From assembly GCA_018806915.1 (NCBI GenBank), contig JAGKQI010000087.1, positions 744,001-808,000 of the forward strand: a stretch of 64,000 bases of DNA, read 5' to 3'. Below are positions 39,536 to 48,885 of the stretch, in pieces. Below the pieces are notes generated by a model. It had not been told where the DNA came from. It saw only the letters and a program-made list of their open reading frames with translations, and did not search any database. Within the stretch, counting starts at the first letter, position 1, and the number at the start of each line of letters is the position of its first letter. A program made the position numbers and the translations under genes. Source of the DNA: Phytophthora colocasiae (taxonomy: Eukaryota > Oomycota > Peronosporomycetes > Peronosporales > Peronosporaceae).

Positions 39536-39866
39536 CGTTCCTCTTCACGAAAAATCTCTAAGTATCGAGAATGTGTGCCACACAAGTTGTCGTGCAGCAC
39601 ACAATATTGCGTGAGAAACACATAATATGTGTACCGTACCTAGATTTAATGTATAGTACAAATCTCTATTTTTAGAAAAAATTGTGTCAAAGGCTACGTG
39701 GTCGCGTATTTTACAAAGAAAATGATGACGACGTCGACGTGTTTGTGAAATTTATTATAAATTACGTTGAAAAACAGATGCTCCGGGGTTGCTTTAGGCC
39801 ATAAGGTTGCCATATTGGATGTTGTGTTGTTGTAATAAGGTTGCGGTAACGCCTCTCCGTGTTTCA

Positions 39867-40861
39867 AGGTGAGGCACAGTAAGAGCTGCACGTTCACTAG
39901 GTTCTAGGTACCTATGCTTACGGTACATGGTTCTCTACAATGTACAGTAATACAAGTGGTTCATTGGCAGTTCTGCAAGTGTCAGATCCTGCATTCTATC
40001 CTGTAAAAAGATGCGCCGTAAAGAAGCTCTTAGTGATCATTGTGTGCTGGCAGCCTCGGTAAGTGCATGCACTTCGATTGCCCCCGCGCTGTTCATGAAT
40101 CTCCACTGGAGATTCTCCAGCGACAAACAACTGATTCTGAGCAATTAAATCTTCAGTAGCTGTTGTTGGATGCTGGCAAGTGGTGTCAAGTGCTCTAAAA
40201 TGTCGTTGTCGAGGCGCTTCTATCGTCTGTGTAGATCTGTTTTATGGATGGTCGCAATCTTCCTGGTCCTCTGCTTTTACACCTGAAGTTTGTATGGATG
40301 CAGATCTCCAAGAGAATTTTTCCTCACGTCCAGCTGGAACTGAACTGACGAGAGTATCCAAGCCCATTTATCGATACGATACTTTGTCATTGCTCCGCTA
40401 CATGTAAGAGATGGCACCAAGATTGTTCTTTTTGTCTAAGAATTCATTCCTGATCGATAATATTCATGTACCAGTTTGCAACACGTATTGTGCTCTTGAC
40501 AGTGTATGTACAACTAATTCGGCTTTACCAACGATACTGTAGGTCCACTAAGTAGTTAATAAACTTCTTCTAATTCGGCTATTTGAGTTGCTAAGAAATT
40601 ATTAAAGTACAACATAGTACACTCAGTAAAGGTCACTCACGGAGCCAGGTGGCATCTTGGAAGATGTTCTGTAGCTGCCCTTGCAGCATTGCAGTGGTGC
40701 TGGACCGTCGACTCGACGGTCTCTCTGGTTCTGCACAAGCTTACAGGAAAAGGTAAAGGGAGGGAGCCCAGCAACTCGAGCTGAGTAAGAGTAAGATTTG
40801 CCATTGCACAATGTTGCTCTTCGTTTTGGGTGTTCGAAGCGGTCGCGCTCAAGGCGTTAGG
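39867..40861. other. Intergenic upstream of LPMO 3
   Basis: No gene. From about 40345 (CTGACGAGAGTATCCAAG) it is a diverged duplicate of the region upstream of LPMO 2 (from about 26170), including the whole proximal promoter (40730-40908 versus 26490-26667). Confidence 0.6.
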
Positions 40862-40880
40862 CCACTCATTCCTCAATTTC
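40862..40880 (+). promoter_or_regulatory. Inr/FPR-like core promoter of LPMO 3
   Basis: CCACTCATTCCTCAATTTCC, about 30 nt before the ATG at 40909; same block as LPMO 1 and LPMO 2. Confidence 0.65.
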
Positions 40881-40908
40881 CTCGAAGACCACGCTATAGG
40901 AACGAAAA

Positions 40909-42147
40909 ATGCTGGCTCCTTTTAAGTGCTTGCTGGTCTCAGCTTTGGCTATGAGCGTAGTGAATGGTCACGGCTACCTGACGATCCCGAAGGTGAAGTT
41001 CACCGCTTCAGCAGGTGACCCGACGCAGTTCGTCGGTTCTATCCAGGCCAGCGACTCCGGTCTCCCTGGCACCTTTAACGGCGCCCCGAAGGACAACGTA
41101 GCTGCTTACACTAAGGCTTTCGCTTCTAGCAAGTACAAGTCTCTAAAGGACTTGTTCACCGACAAGGCTAAGCTTACAGTTTCTGGAGCTACTCTCCAGT
41201 GCGGTTCGTGTGACCCGAAGGAAGAGCCACAGCCAATGCCCAAGTCTATCATTGAGTGGTCCCACTCGGACTCGGAGGGGTTCACTCAATCGCACGAAGG
41301 ACCCTGTGAGGTTTGGTGCGACGACGTCCGCACGTTTCAGGACGACAACTGCGCCCGCAACTTCCCGATGGTTCCTGCCAAGATGCCGTTCGACCGCGAT
41401 GCGTGCATGGGTGCCAGCATTCTCACGTTCTACTGGATGGCGATGCACACAGAGTCGTGGCAGGTGTATGTGAACTGCGCTCCCCTCGAGAAGACCACGG
41501 GTACCGGTGCTAAGTCCAAGTACGCGGTGGGCAGCTCCTCTTCGACGACGCAGACGAACGGCACATCCAGCGCGGAAACTGACACTCCGTCGAGTCCATC
41601 TACACCGGATACCCCTACTGTCAGCTCAGGTTCTTCCTCGGGAAGTCCCAGCTCGGCAACCACCGCTCCATCGACGCCTTCAACTCCTGAAGCTCCGTCG
41701 ACGCCCTCAACTCCTGACACCCCGTCGACACCTTCAGCTACTGATTCTCCCTCCACACCGTCAGCTACTGACGCCCCGTCGACGCCTTCCACTACTGACG
41801 CCCCGTCGACACCATCAGCCACGACTGCTCCAACCACGGACGAGTCTGACTGTGGCTCCGAGGGCCTGGACGTCGCAGGCAGTGAGTCGGACTGCGGTTC
41901 CCAGGGCTTGGACGTCGCAGGCAGCGAGTCGGACTGCGGCTCCCAGGGTTTGGACGTTGCAGGTAGCGAGTCGGACTGCGGCTCCCAGGGTTTGGACGTT
42001 GCAGGTAGTGAGTCGGACTGTGGCTCTCAGGGTCTGGACGTCGCTGGAAGTGGAGACGCCAGCCAGGGCGCCGGCTCACAGACAAACTTCGACTTTAGTA
42101 CTATCCAGGGCGACAACAATGCTGGTAAGGTGGCGCCATACAATTAG
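40909..42147 (+). CDS. AA17-type secreted LPMO (LPMO 3)
   Basis: 412 aa, one exon. A signal peptide of 20 residues is followed by mature His21 (HGYLTIP). The catalytic domain has SHEGPCEVWCDD, YWMAMH and WQVYVNC. A linker made of APSTPS-type repeats comes next, then five ESDCGS-(E/Q)GLDVAGS repeats and the tail NFDFSTIQGDNNAGKVAPYN. The catalytic part is nearly identical to LPMO 2, so the duplication is recent, but the linkers differ. Inferred role: secreted copper enzyme attacking host pectin, with a disordered tail holding one Cys per repeat. Confidence 0.93.
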   Translation: MLAPFKCLLVSALAMSVVNGHGYLTIPKVKFTASAGDPTQFVGSIQASDSGLPGTFNGAPKDNVAAYTKAFASSKYKSLKDLFTDKAKLTVSGATLQCGSCDPKEEPQPMPKSIIEWSHSDSEGFTQSHEGPCEVWCDDVRTFQDDNCARNFPMVPAKMPFDRDACMGASILTFYWMAMHTESWQVYVNCAPLEKTTGTGAKSKYAVGSSSSTTQTNGTSSAETDTPSSPSTPDTPTVSSGSSSGSPSSATTAPSTPSTPEAPSTPSTPDTPSTPSATDSPSTPSATDAPSTPSTTDAPSTPSATTAPTTDESDCGSEGLDVAGSESDCGSQGLDVAGSESDCGSQGLDVAGSESDCGSQGLDVAGSESDCGSQGLDVAGSGDASQGAGSQTNFDFSTIQGDNNAGKVAPYN

Positions 42148-42194
42148 GCTGAAGAAGTGATGTGGGAACTAGAATCCCCTCGACGTGTTGTAAC

Positions 42195-42202
42195 GTAGCG
42201 TG
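42195..42202 (+). promoter_or_regulatory. Shared 3' UTR element (GTAGCGTG)
   Basis: 48 nt after the LPMO 3 stop; followed by GCGGTAAAGATCAAATGT. Confidence 0.5.
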
Positions 42203-43008
42203 AAAGCACCACAGCGGTAAAGATCAAATGTATGTGTTGGTGTTCAACTATCAAGCCCGGGGTTTCCGCGCAATTGGCTACTCGCGAGCCGCGACTAAAG
42301 CAGAAGTTAATCCACGTCCCACCTTGACCTGCTAACCCCGTGCTGTCGTGACAGTATCCGCCGTCTGCTGTCCGCGAACACCCCCTTCGTATCAAGAAGC
42401 TTTCGTGCTGCAGAGTGCATCTGTCCTGCTGTCGATCACCTGTGCACCTGGTTGTCGTGACCGTCGCATCGTCGTCATCTCGTCAGTAGTGTTCCTCTCC
42501 TGAAGTACGCAATGCGTCCTCCCTAGCTGCAGGTTGCTGCCTTGAGAAGCTTCGACCAAGCCCCACATAAGCCCACAATTCATCTCTAGCGCGTGGTACT
42601 GAAAATTTCCAGCCTGGAATTTCACGCGATAACGATAACGCTAACAATCTCTTCGGCACCAAGGCAGCTCCATGTTGAGGAGACCAAACCGGGGCGCGAC
42701 TACCCCGATTCGATTCGATAGTCAAAGCATGAGGTGGGACCCTGGCACACTGTGCAAGTTGCAGCTGTTCCATCGGAAACGCGAGCTTTTCAATAGAGTC
42801 ACGGGTGACCACTGCGTGCCTCTACCCAAGTTGGGTGGGTAACCCAACGCAAGGCAAAAGTCTACGTCGTCCAGCGTTTCCTCCTGCATCATTCTGCACG
42901 GCCAGACACTCGTCGCACCTTTCCCTCGAACCAGCAAACTACATTTACCTGTGGCAACATCCTCTTCACTTTTCGATTTCCGTCGGTCCTGACAACATAA
43001 AGAGAGAC
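42203..43008. other. Intergenic between LPMO 3 and LPMO 4
   Basis: It holds the LPMO 3 3' region and the LPMO 4 promoter region. A weak Inr/FPR-like block (CTTCACTTTTCGATTTCC) lies near 42964-42981. The LPMO 4 frame stays open upstream to 42805, but the signal peptide fixes the start at 43009. No other gene. Confidence 0.5.
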
Positions 43009-44277
43009 ATGGTGTCCTGTTCATTCGCTGTTTTGGTAGTCGCCACTCTAGCTCTGCATGTTGATGCACACAGCTACATGATCGACCCGATGCCCACGTG
43101 GCCCGTGTCTTGGGCTACCAACAACTTCGCGGCCACGATCGCCGGTCAGACGTATCTGCCGGCCCCGGACGGCATGTCGTACTCAACGGCCCCCGAGCTC
43201 AACACGGAGGCGTACTGGACCGCCTTCAATGAGAGCACGTACACATCTCTCAAGGATCTGGTAGACAAGACGGGGGAGTTGCAGACGCTGTCACCTTTTG
43301 GCACCGCCACCTTGGAGTGCGGCTTCTCACTCGCTAATGGAACGGCTCGGGATCTGCCATCTGAGTACGTCGAGTGGAACCAGCTCACTGAGGGTCACGA
43401 TGGTCCATGTAAAGTCTGGTGCGACGACGCCTTGGCGTTTGAAGACGACAACTGTGCCGTCAATTACCCGGAAACCCCGTCGCAATGGCCGTACGACGTG
43501 TCCAAGTGTAAAGATGCCTCGAGGCTGACAGCTTACTGGATCGCCCTACATGGTCTTCCGTGGCAAGTGTACATCAACTGCGTCCCTCTAACGGGTTCAG
43601 TGAACGGGACCACGGTGGCTGCTACCTCCAGCACGTCGTCGGGCTCTGCTTCGACGACGACCACTGCCCCTACTACAACTACTACTCCTACCACTACAAC
43701 TACTACTCCTACAACAGCTAGTCCTTCTGCTACTACGGAGGACTCTACTGCTGGTGAAGCAGACGACTCCAACTGCGGTTCCCTCGACGTCGCAGGGTCC
43801 GACGACTCTGACTGCGGATCTCTTGACGTCGCTGGCTCGGACGAGTCTGACTGCTCCCTCGACGTCGCTGGAGACGACACTGACGAGTCCCCCTCGACGT
43901 CGACGGGCACTTCTACTGGAACGTCCACGTCAACTGGAACTTCGACAAGTACGTCCACTTCAACTGGAACTTCTTCGTCGACCGGCACGTCAACGTCGAC
44001 TACGACCTCGTCAGTGGCTGGTGAATCCGACTCGGACGAGGTCGCCGGTGAAGCAGACACTGGTAGTAACGTTGAAGACTCGGAGTGCGGGTCTCTTGAC
44101 GTGGCCGAGGAAGATTCGGAGTGTGGATCCCTCGACATGGCCGAAGACTCGGAATGTGGTTCCCTTGACATGGCCGAGAGTACGGAATCTGACGCCGAGT
44201 ATGCGGGATCTACCACGAGCATCAATTTCAATACTCTTCAGGGCGAAAGTACTGCTGGTACGGTGTCACCTAAGTAG
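43009..44277 (+). CDS. AA17-type secreted LPMO (LPMO 4)
   Basis: 422 aa from the ATG at 43009, chosen because it gives a clean 20-residue signal peptide ending DA before mature His21 (HSYMIDP). The catalytic domain is diverged from LPMO 1-3 and closest to LPMO 0: AYWTAFNES, LECGFS, GHDGPCKVWCDD, YWIALH, WQVYINC. The linker contains Thr runs (TTTTTPTT) and TGTST repeats, plus six acidic Cys repeats of two forms, DSDCGSLDVAGS and DSECGSLDMAE. The second form matches the repeat in the 14.1-kb gene. The tail is SINFNTLQGESTAGTVSPK. Confidence 0.92.
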   Translation: MVSCSFAVLVVATLALHVDAHSYMIDPMPTWPVSWATNNFAATIAGQTYLPAPDGMSYSTAPELNTEAYWTAFNESTYTSLKDLVDKTGELQTLSPFGTATLECGFSLANGTARDLPSEYVEWNQLTEGHDGPCKVWCDDALAFEDDNCAVNYPETPSQWPYDVSKCKDASRLTAYWIALHGLPWQVYINCVPLTGSVNGTTVAATSSTSSGSASTTTTAPTTTTTPTTTTTTPTTASPSATTEDSTAGEADDSNCGSLDVAGSDDSDCGSLDVAGSDESDCSLDVAGDDTDESPSTSTGTSTGTSTSTGTSTSTSTSTGTSSSTGTSTSTTTSSVAGESDSDEVAGEADTGSNVEDSECGSLDVAEEDSECGSLDMAEDSECGSLDMAESTESDAEYAGSTTSINFNTLQGESTAGTVSPK

Positions 44278-44313
44278 AGAGCAGTAGAAAAGTCAAGTCT
44301 CTCGTGAATCGAC

Positions 44314-44321
44314 GTAGCGTA
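44314..44321 (+). promoter_or_regulatory. Shared 3' UTR element GTAGCGTA
   Basis: 37 nt after the LPMO 4 stop; followed by TGTTTAAATGTGAAC. Confidence 0.55.
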
Positions 44322-44511
44322 GTGTTTAAATGTGAACAACCAAGTGTCTTAACCCAATCAATTGAACAAGTTTATCAAGTCAATTATTGTGGGTCGCAGT
44401 GGTTGGAGAGGGCAACACGTTTTACAGTATTTCAAGTACGAATTAATCTTTACTCGGTATTTTGAAATCAGCAGCCGACGCACTTGTATCCTCTCACAGA
44501 AATCTACACAC

Positions 44512-45598
44512 TGTTGAGTTTCTTGGTGAACTGCTCCAACATCTCGTCCGACGATGGTACTGTACATGTACACTGCTGAGCCAAGATTTGACGTAGGATA
44601 GTGACTCTTTCTCAGCTACCCATTTATCCACCAGCGCATCCTGCAACTGCGCAGCGGACTACTGAGAACGGATTCTCCGACATCATCAAGCGCCACCGAT
44701 CTAAACGCTTCGTACGGGGATAGTCCGATCGAAAAAATGCTTTGAGCCTTCTCCAATTGCAACTTGGCTGCGGATTTCTCCATACTGGGGAACGTTTTGG
44801 CTGCTTGGAGAATTTCCATCATCGGTCTGTCAACGAAACTAGTCGCCAACGCTGAGAGCATAGCAGACGTTTTCTCTGGGTTCTTCATACTGACAGCATT
44901 CATGTACGTCACCCACGTGCCGAAGAGCTTTACCCCACCAAAGTCATGCATCATATTTCTTCTGGAAGGCAAATTCAGCAGTTTGTACACGTCGTCCACA
45001 GATTGACCACTGTTGAGCCACATTTCCAATTGATCTGCCTGGAACTGCTTCGCGATCTCCTTCGTTGTAGATTTCGCTCTCCCTGCCAGAAGCATTCTAG
45101 CTACTGTTTCGTCGTCGAATGTCCGTGTGAGCGTTTCGATCACTGTTGATTTCTTCGACGCGTGGCATTATAAGCGTCCGTGTACTTGGTCAGAATGTTG
45201 AGCAATGGAGCTCCACCAGAACATTATCAGGCGTTTCCTTGCGAGCCACATCTGAAGTTGTTCATCAGTCACTTTGGAAGACTTGAAGAGTTTGGCAAGC
45301 TTGTCAGTGCTGGAAACAGAGATCCCTCCGACTCTCTCCTCGTCGATGTTGCTTCTCCATCGTAAAAGTCTTGAGGTTGATACAAGACTCGTGACAGCAT
45401 CGTGATACAGAGGTTTAGAATATGTCCCCATACAAATCCCCAGTACGGCCCAATGCTTCCAATGGACGGTGGTCAGTGCACTCCGATTTCTGGAACCGGG
45501 TTGGGAAGATCGGACACGAGAACTTAAGGGAATTTAGCATCTTCACCAGCAACGAGAGCGAGGACAATCACGGCATGAGAGAAGAAGAAGAATCGCAT
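44512..45598 (-). pseudogene. RxLR LWY effector pseudogene
   Basis: A decayed inverted copy of the effector at 54.1 kb. On the minus strand the ATG near 45598 opens a signal peptide (MRFFFFSHAVIVLALVAG) that soon meets a stop. The N-terminus then resumes with STSRLLR and IDEER (45431 ORF). Large internal deletions join repeat unit 1 to unit 3 within the equivalent helix, remove about 40 nt after that, and join unit 5 to the last, partial unit, with frameshifts at the joins. The segment 45143-44640 is nearly identical to the intact protein, so the decay is recent. Confidence 0.9.
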
Positions 45599-45601
45599 TG
45601 T

Positions 45602-45993
45602 TAGCCGTGGAGCAAATTCCGAAATGCTGACAGTATTCAGACAACCACATGTGTACACTCAAGAAGCTGGTGATCATTGATCACCGATCATTCACGTTAT
45701 CTCGAGATGAGAGACTGCATCCAGCTTATCGGTTTTAAAACGGCAGTCGTGATAGTTTACACTACCTACAGTGCCTAAAGTCGAAAACCTTGATACACGC
45801 TTTACTGAGTACCAAAGCTGTACATGTACATGTATTGTATTTTACTCATGAGAACCAAGTCCCTACGTAATCAGAAGTAGTTAAAACTGGCATGTTGAGA
45901 TTAACCCTTCTTTTTAACCCTTATACATCATTAGTGTGGCACACATCATCGTCACTGTGGCTCTCTAGCCAAACAACTGCTCTTGTTCTCGTG
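45602..45993. other. Divergent intergenic spacer
   Basis: The part next to the RxLR pseudogene (about 45655-45720, containing ATCTCGAGAT and GTGATCATTGATCA) matches, in inverted orientation, the sequence upstream of the intact effector near 53965-54025. No gene. Confidence 0.55.
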
Positions 45994-48771
45994 ATGGCGG
46001 ACGAAATGGCGACGTGGGACGCGCCCGGCGTCGTGGCGCGAGCGAAGGCGCTGATCCACTCCAGCAACGTGCGTACCCTCTTCTTCCCCTTGCTCTCCTG
46101 CATCTTTCTAGCCCCCATTTATCCCTTAACTCGCTCTGCAGCCGTCAGAATCTGCATTTCCAACTTATTTTCTCTCTAATTTTCACCTCTTCTTCTTTAT
46201 TTTACAGTACGAGAAAGTGGCTGATGCTCGGAAAGATGTAGACGATACGCTGGCCAAGTGGGTGGCCTTCGTTCAGAGCCAGAGCGACGCTACGAGCGTT
46301 GGGAGAGGCAGCACGGCCGTTGTGGCGCTCTGGCGCCTCTACGCGGCTCTGGAGATGGAACTGAGGCAGTTCAAGCAGGCCACCAAGGTCTTTGAGAGAG
46401 CTGTGAGCTGTCCTGTGGCTGGATCCAGCCCTGCTCTGTGGCTGCAGTACGCAGACTTTTGCGTGCAGAGGAAGAAGTTCTCGAACGCCAGGAAAATCTT
46501 CGCTCGGGCCTTGCAGACGCTGCCCGAGAGGGAACATCAGGCCGTGTGGGCCAGATTTTATGGCTTTGTGTGCACTCATGTGGACAACAAGTTGTCTTTG
46601 GCCATGTTGCAGCATCAGGTCATGCCGGACAAGTTCCCGCAGCCAGGAGCGTCGCCCCTTGGCGCCTCTGTTGCGTCTACTTCTGCAGTAGCTACTCCAG
46701 TTTCTAGTGCTTCAGTGGCGGCAAAGCCTACACTTCCCAGCACGTTGCAGCCTCAACAGGCTCAGGCAAGTGTTCCCAATACTGGAGCTGTTTCGTTGGT
46801 AGACCCTGTCGTAGCTTTCATTGACAAGACAGGAGAAGTTACGACGGCTCCTAAGTCTCCTCTTGCAGTGGAGAGTGTAGGACGCACAGCGAAAAGAGCA
46901 CCGTCGGATCCACGTCTTGCTGGAGATGCTAAACGTGCCAAGCAAGCAGTTGCAGAACCAGCAGTAGCCCCTGAGCCCACTGCCTTCTTCTCGCATATCC
47001 CAATGACGCTGCCGTTTATCCCCAGTTGCCCGCACTTGTTGTTCGATAGTGTGGCGGATGGCGAGGCCCAGAAGCAAATTGGCAATGAGCTGTTGGAGCG
47101 GTTATCTGATGTCCTTGGGGATAGTGCCGTCTTCGAAGGAGTGCGTGATCTTCGGGATAACCAACGCACACGTGACCGGGAGATGTTGTACCGGTGGCAG
47201 GAGCTTGTGGGCATGCAGATGAAGGAAGGAAGCGAGTTATTTGCTCGCCATGTAGCGTTGGAGATGCAACACGGCTTCTCGGACCCGCGTGGGCTCATAG
47301 CACTCAAAACGCAGCACCTGGAGCAGCGCCGAGAGTTCTCGGGCCGCTGTCAGATCTCCCAGCAGCAATTTATCGAGATTTGTGCCTTGGATCGTGCTAA
47401 TGCGCTGAAAGCTCAACAGATTTCGCTCGAGAACCTGAAAATTCCGGAGATGGCAGTCACAATGGACGCGGAAGTTGTCAGTTTACAGGTAAGTGGGGTG
47501 TCCTCGCTGGATTTGATCGTTTGTGTGGTTAAGTGGAGTATCTAACGAGTGTTTCTTTCGGTTTGCTTTTAAAGCGTGCTATTGTAGGTTTGATCTTGGA
47601 AGCTGAAAAACTGTGGCGTGAGGAGAATCAGCGCTCTGTGGAGGTAGCAGCCGCTAGTAAGAAGCAGGTATCGTCCGCATCTCCTAGTCGCCCTCCTAGG
47701 CAACGGCGAGACAGCCAGGACTCTTCTACTTCCAGTCACTCTACAGCACGTAGTTCTAGTGGTGGCACTGGTTTCCGTGGCAGCGGTAGTGGCAATGGAC
47801 GACAAGACCCACGCGGATCTCGGAATTGGGGCGGAAATGGTAACAATCGCCGCCGAGATCGCGACCCGCGTGGTGGTGGCCGGGGTCGCTCGAACAAGTG
47901 GGACATTCAACCCCCTCAATCAGGTCCTCCTGTTGCCGCTGCCCCTCCACAGCAGCAGCATTCGCGTTACGATTACCCTGGACAGCAGCCTGCGCCGCAG
48001 CAGCAGATGCCAATGTATGATCGTGGGCCGCAACGGATGCCGGCTCAGGCTCCCACACAGCAGCAACCGCGCCCATTCCAGCAGCAACAACAGCAGCCGT
48101 ACAGTGCGCAGAATGCGCCACTTTACGATGAATATGGAGGCCGACAGGGCTCTATGCCAGAGCAGCAAGGGTACGCACCGCCGCCTTCCGGCGCTTTCTT
48201 TCCTGGGCCACAGGATGGCGACCGCTTCGTAGGACAAGGAGCCCCTTCTAGAGCTGGCACTGCTGCCGGTGGCTGGCCGCAGCAGCAACCGCAGCAACAG
48301 CAACAGGTTTTCCCTCAGCAGCAGCCGATGCGGCAACGCACAGGTCCTCCCGCTGGTGCAGCGTACGATCCTTCACTTTCGCGATATGGAGCTGGCACTG
48401 GCCCTGCTCTAGTTCGCGATGGAGTCCCAGGCCCTGCCGCTTACGGCAATTCAAATGCGCGTCGAGCGGATGCTCCGTACTACCAGGAACCTCCCCAGCA
48501 GGCTCCTTATGGCCAACAACAGCAACCCGTGCGTCGTGACAACTACCCTGCATACCCGTACGATCAGTATGGCCCACCCCAAGGCGAACAGTTCCAGCAG
48601 CGGGGAGGTAGGCCAATGGGCAACTATGGGCCTGGACCACAGCAACCACCACAGGAGATGATGCAACGCCAACAACCGCAGCCACGCTATCAGGATCACT
48701 TGCTTCCGTCTCCTGCTCCTGGCATGAACAACAACCGCCGCAATCGACGTGGAGGACGTTATCGTCGGTGA
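45994..48771 (+). CDS. HAT-repeat-like protein with RGG and Gln/Pro-rich tail
   Basis: Three exons (45994-46068, 46208-47488, 47575-48771) join in phase 0 to give 850 aa; the acceptor at 47574 is required because the next AG gives a stop. The N-terminal part resembles HAT/TPR helices (ALWRLYAALEMELRQFKQA, then VFERAV and LWLQYADFCVQRKKFSNARKIFARAL), typical of RNA-processing factors. The middle is helical (RDREMLYRWQELVGMQMKEG). The C-terminal third is RGG-rich and then Gln/Pro/Tyr-rich, low-complexity sequence. I infer a nuclear or cytoplasmic RNA-binding or mRNA-processing protein; the exact family is not identified. Confidence 0.8.
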
Positions 48772-48885
48772 GGTATCGACTCTTTTCACGAAGTTCTCGT
48801 CGCTTAAGTGTTGCATTGCTTCTCAACCAGTGCTAGAACGAATCTGTTAGTCATTTAATGAGGACGCTAAAGCTTTTAACGCTAG

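Larger units (their letters stand above)
34101..39857 (+). mobile_element. MULE DNA transposon with ULP1 protease
   Basis: A 5757-bp element bounded by a 9-bp target duplication CGTGTTTCA (34092-34100 and 39858-39866), the length typical of Mutator-like elements. The ends share a 17-bp perfect inverted core, CGTTACCGCAACCTTAT (34107-34123; complement at 39835-39851), with imperfect outer bases. The interior encodes one long spliced plus-strand gene, a small convergent minus-strand ORF, and many copies of AAGGTTGC. No stop interrupts the spliced gene, so it may be autonomous. Confidence 0.9.

Noticed and set aside
42805..43008. N-terminal extension of LPMO 4
   Set aside because: The frame is open, but only a start at 43009 gives a signal peptide that leaves histidine at the mature N-terminus.
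47575..47588. Alternative acceptor ATTGTAG for the HAT-like gene
   Set aside because: Using it gives an immediate stop (GTT TGA); the acceptor at 47574 keeps the frame open.
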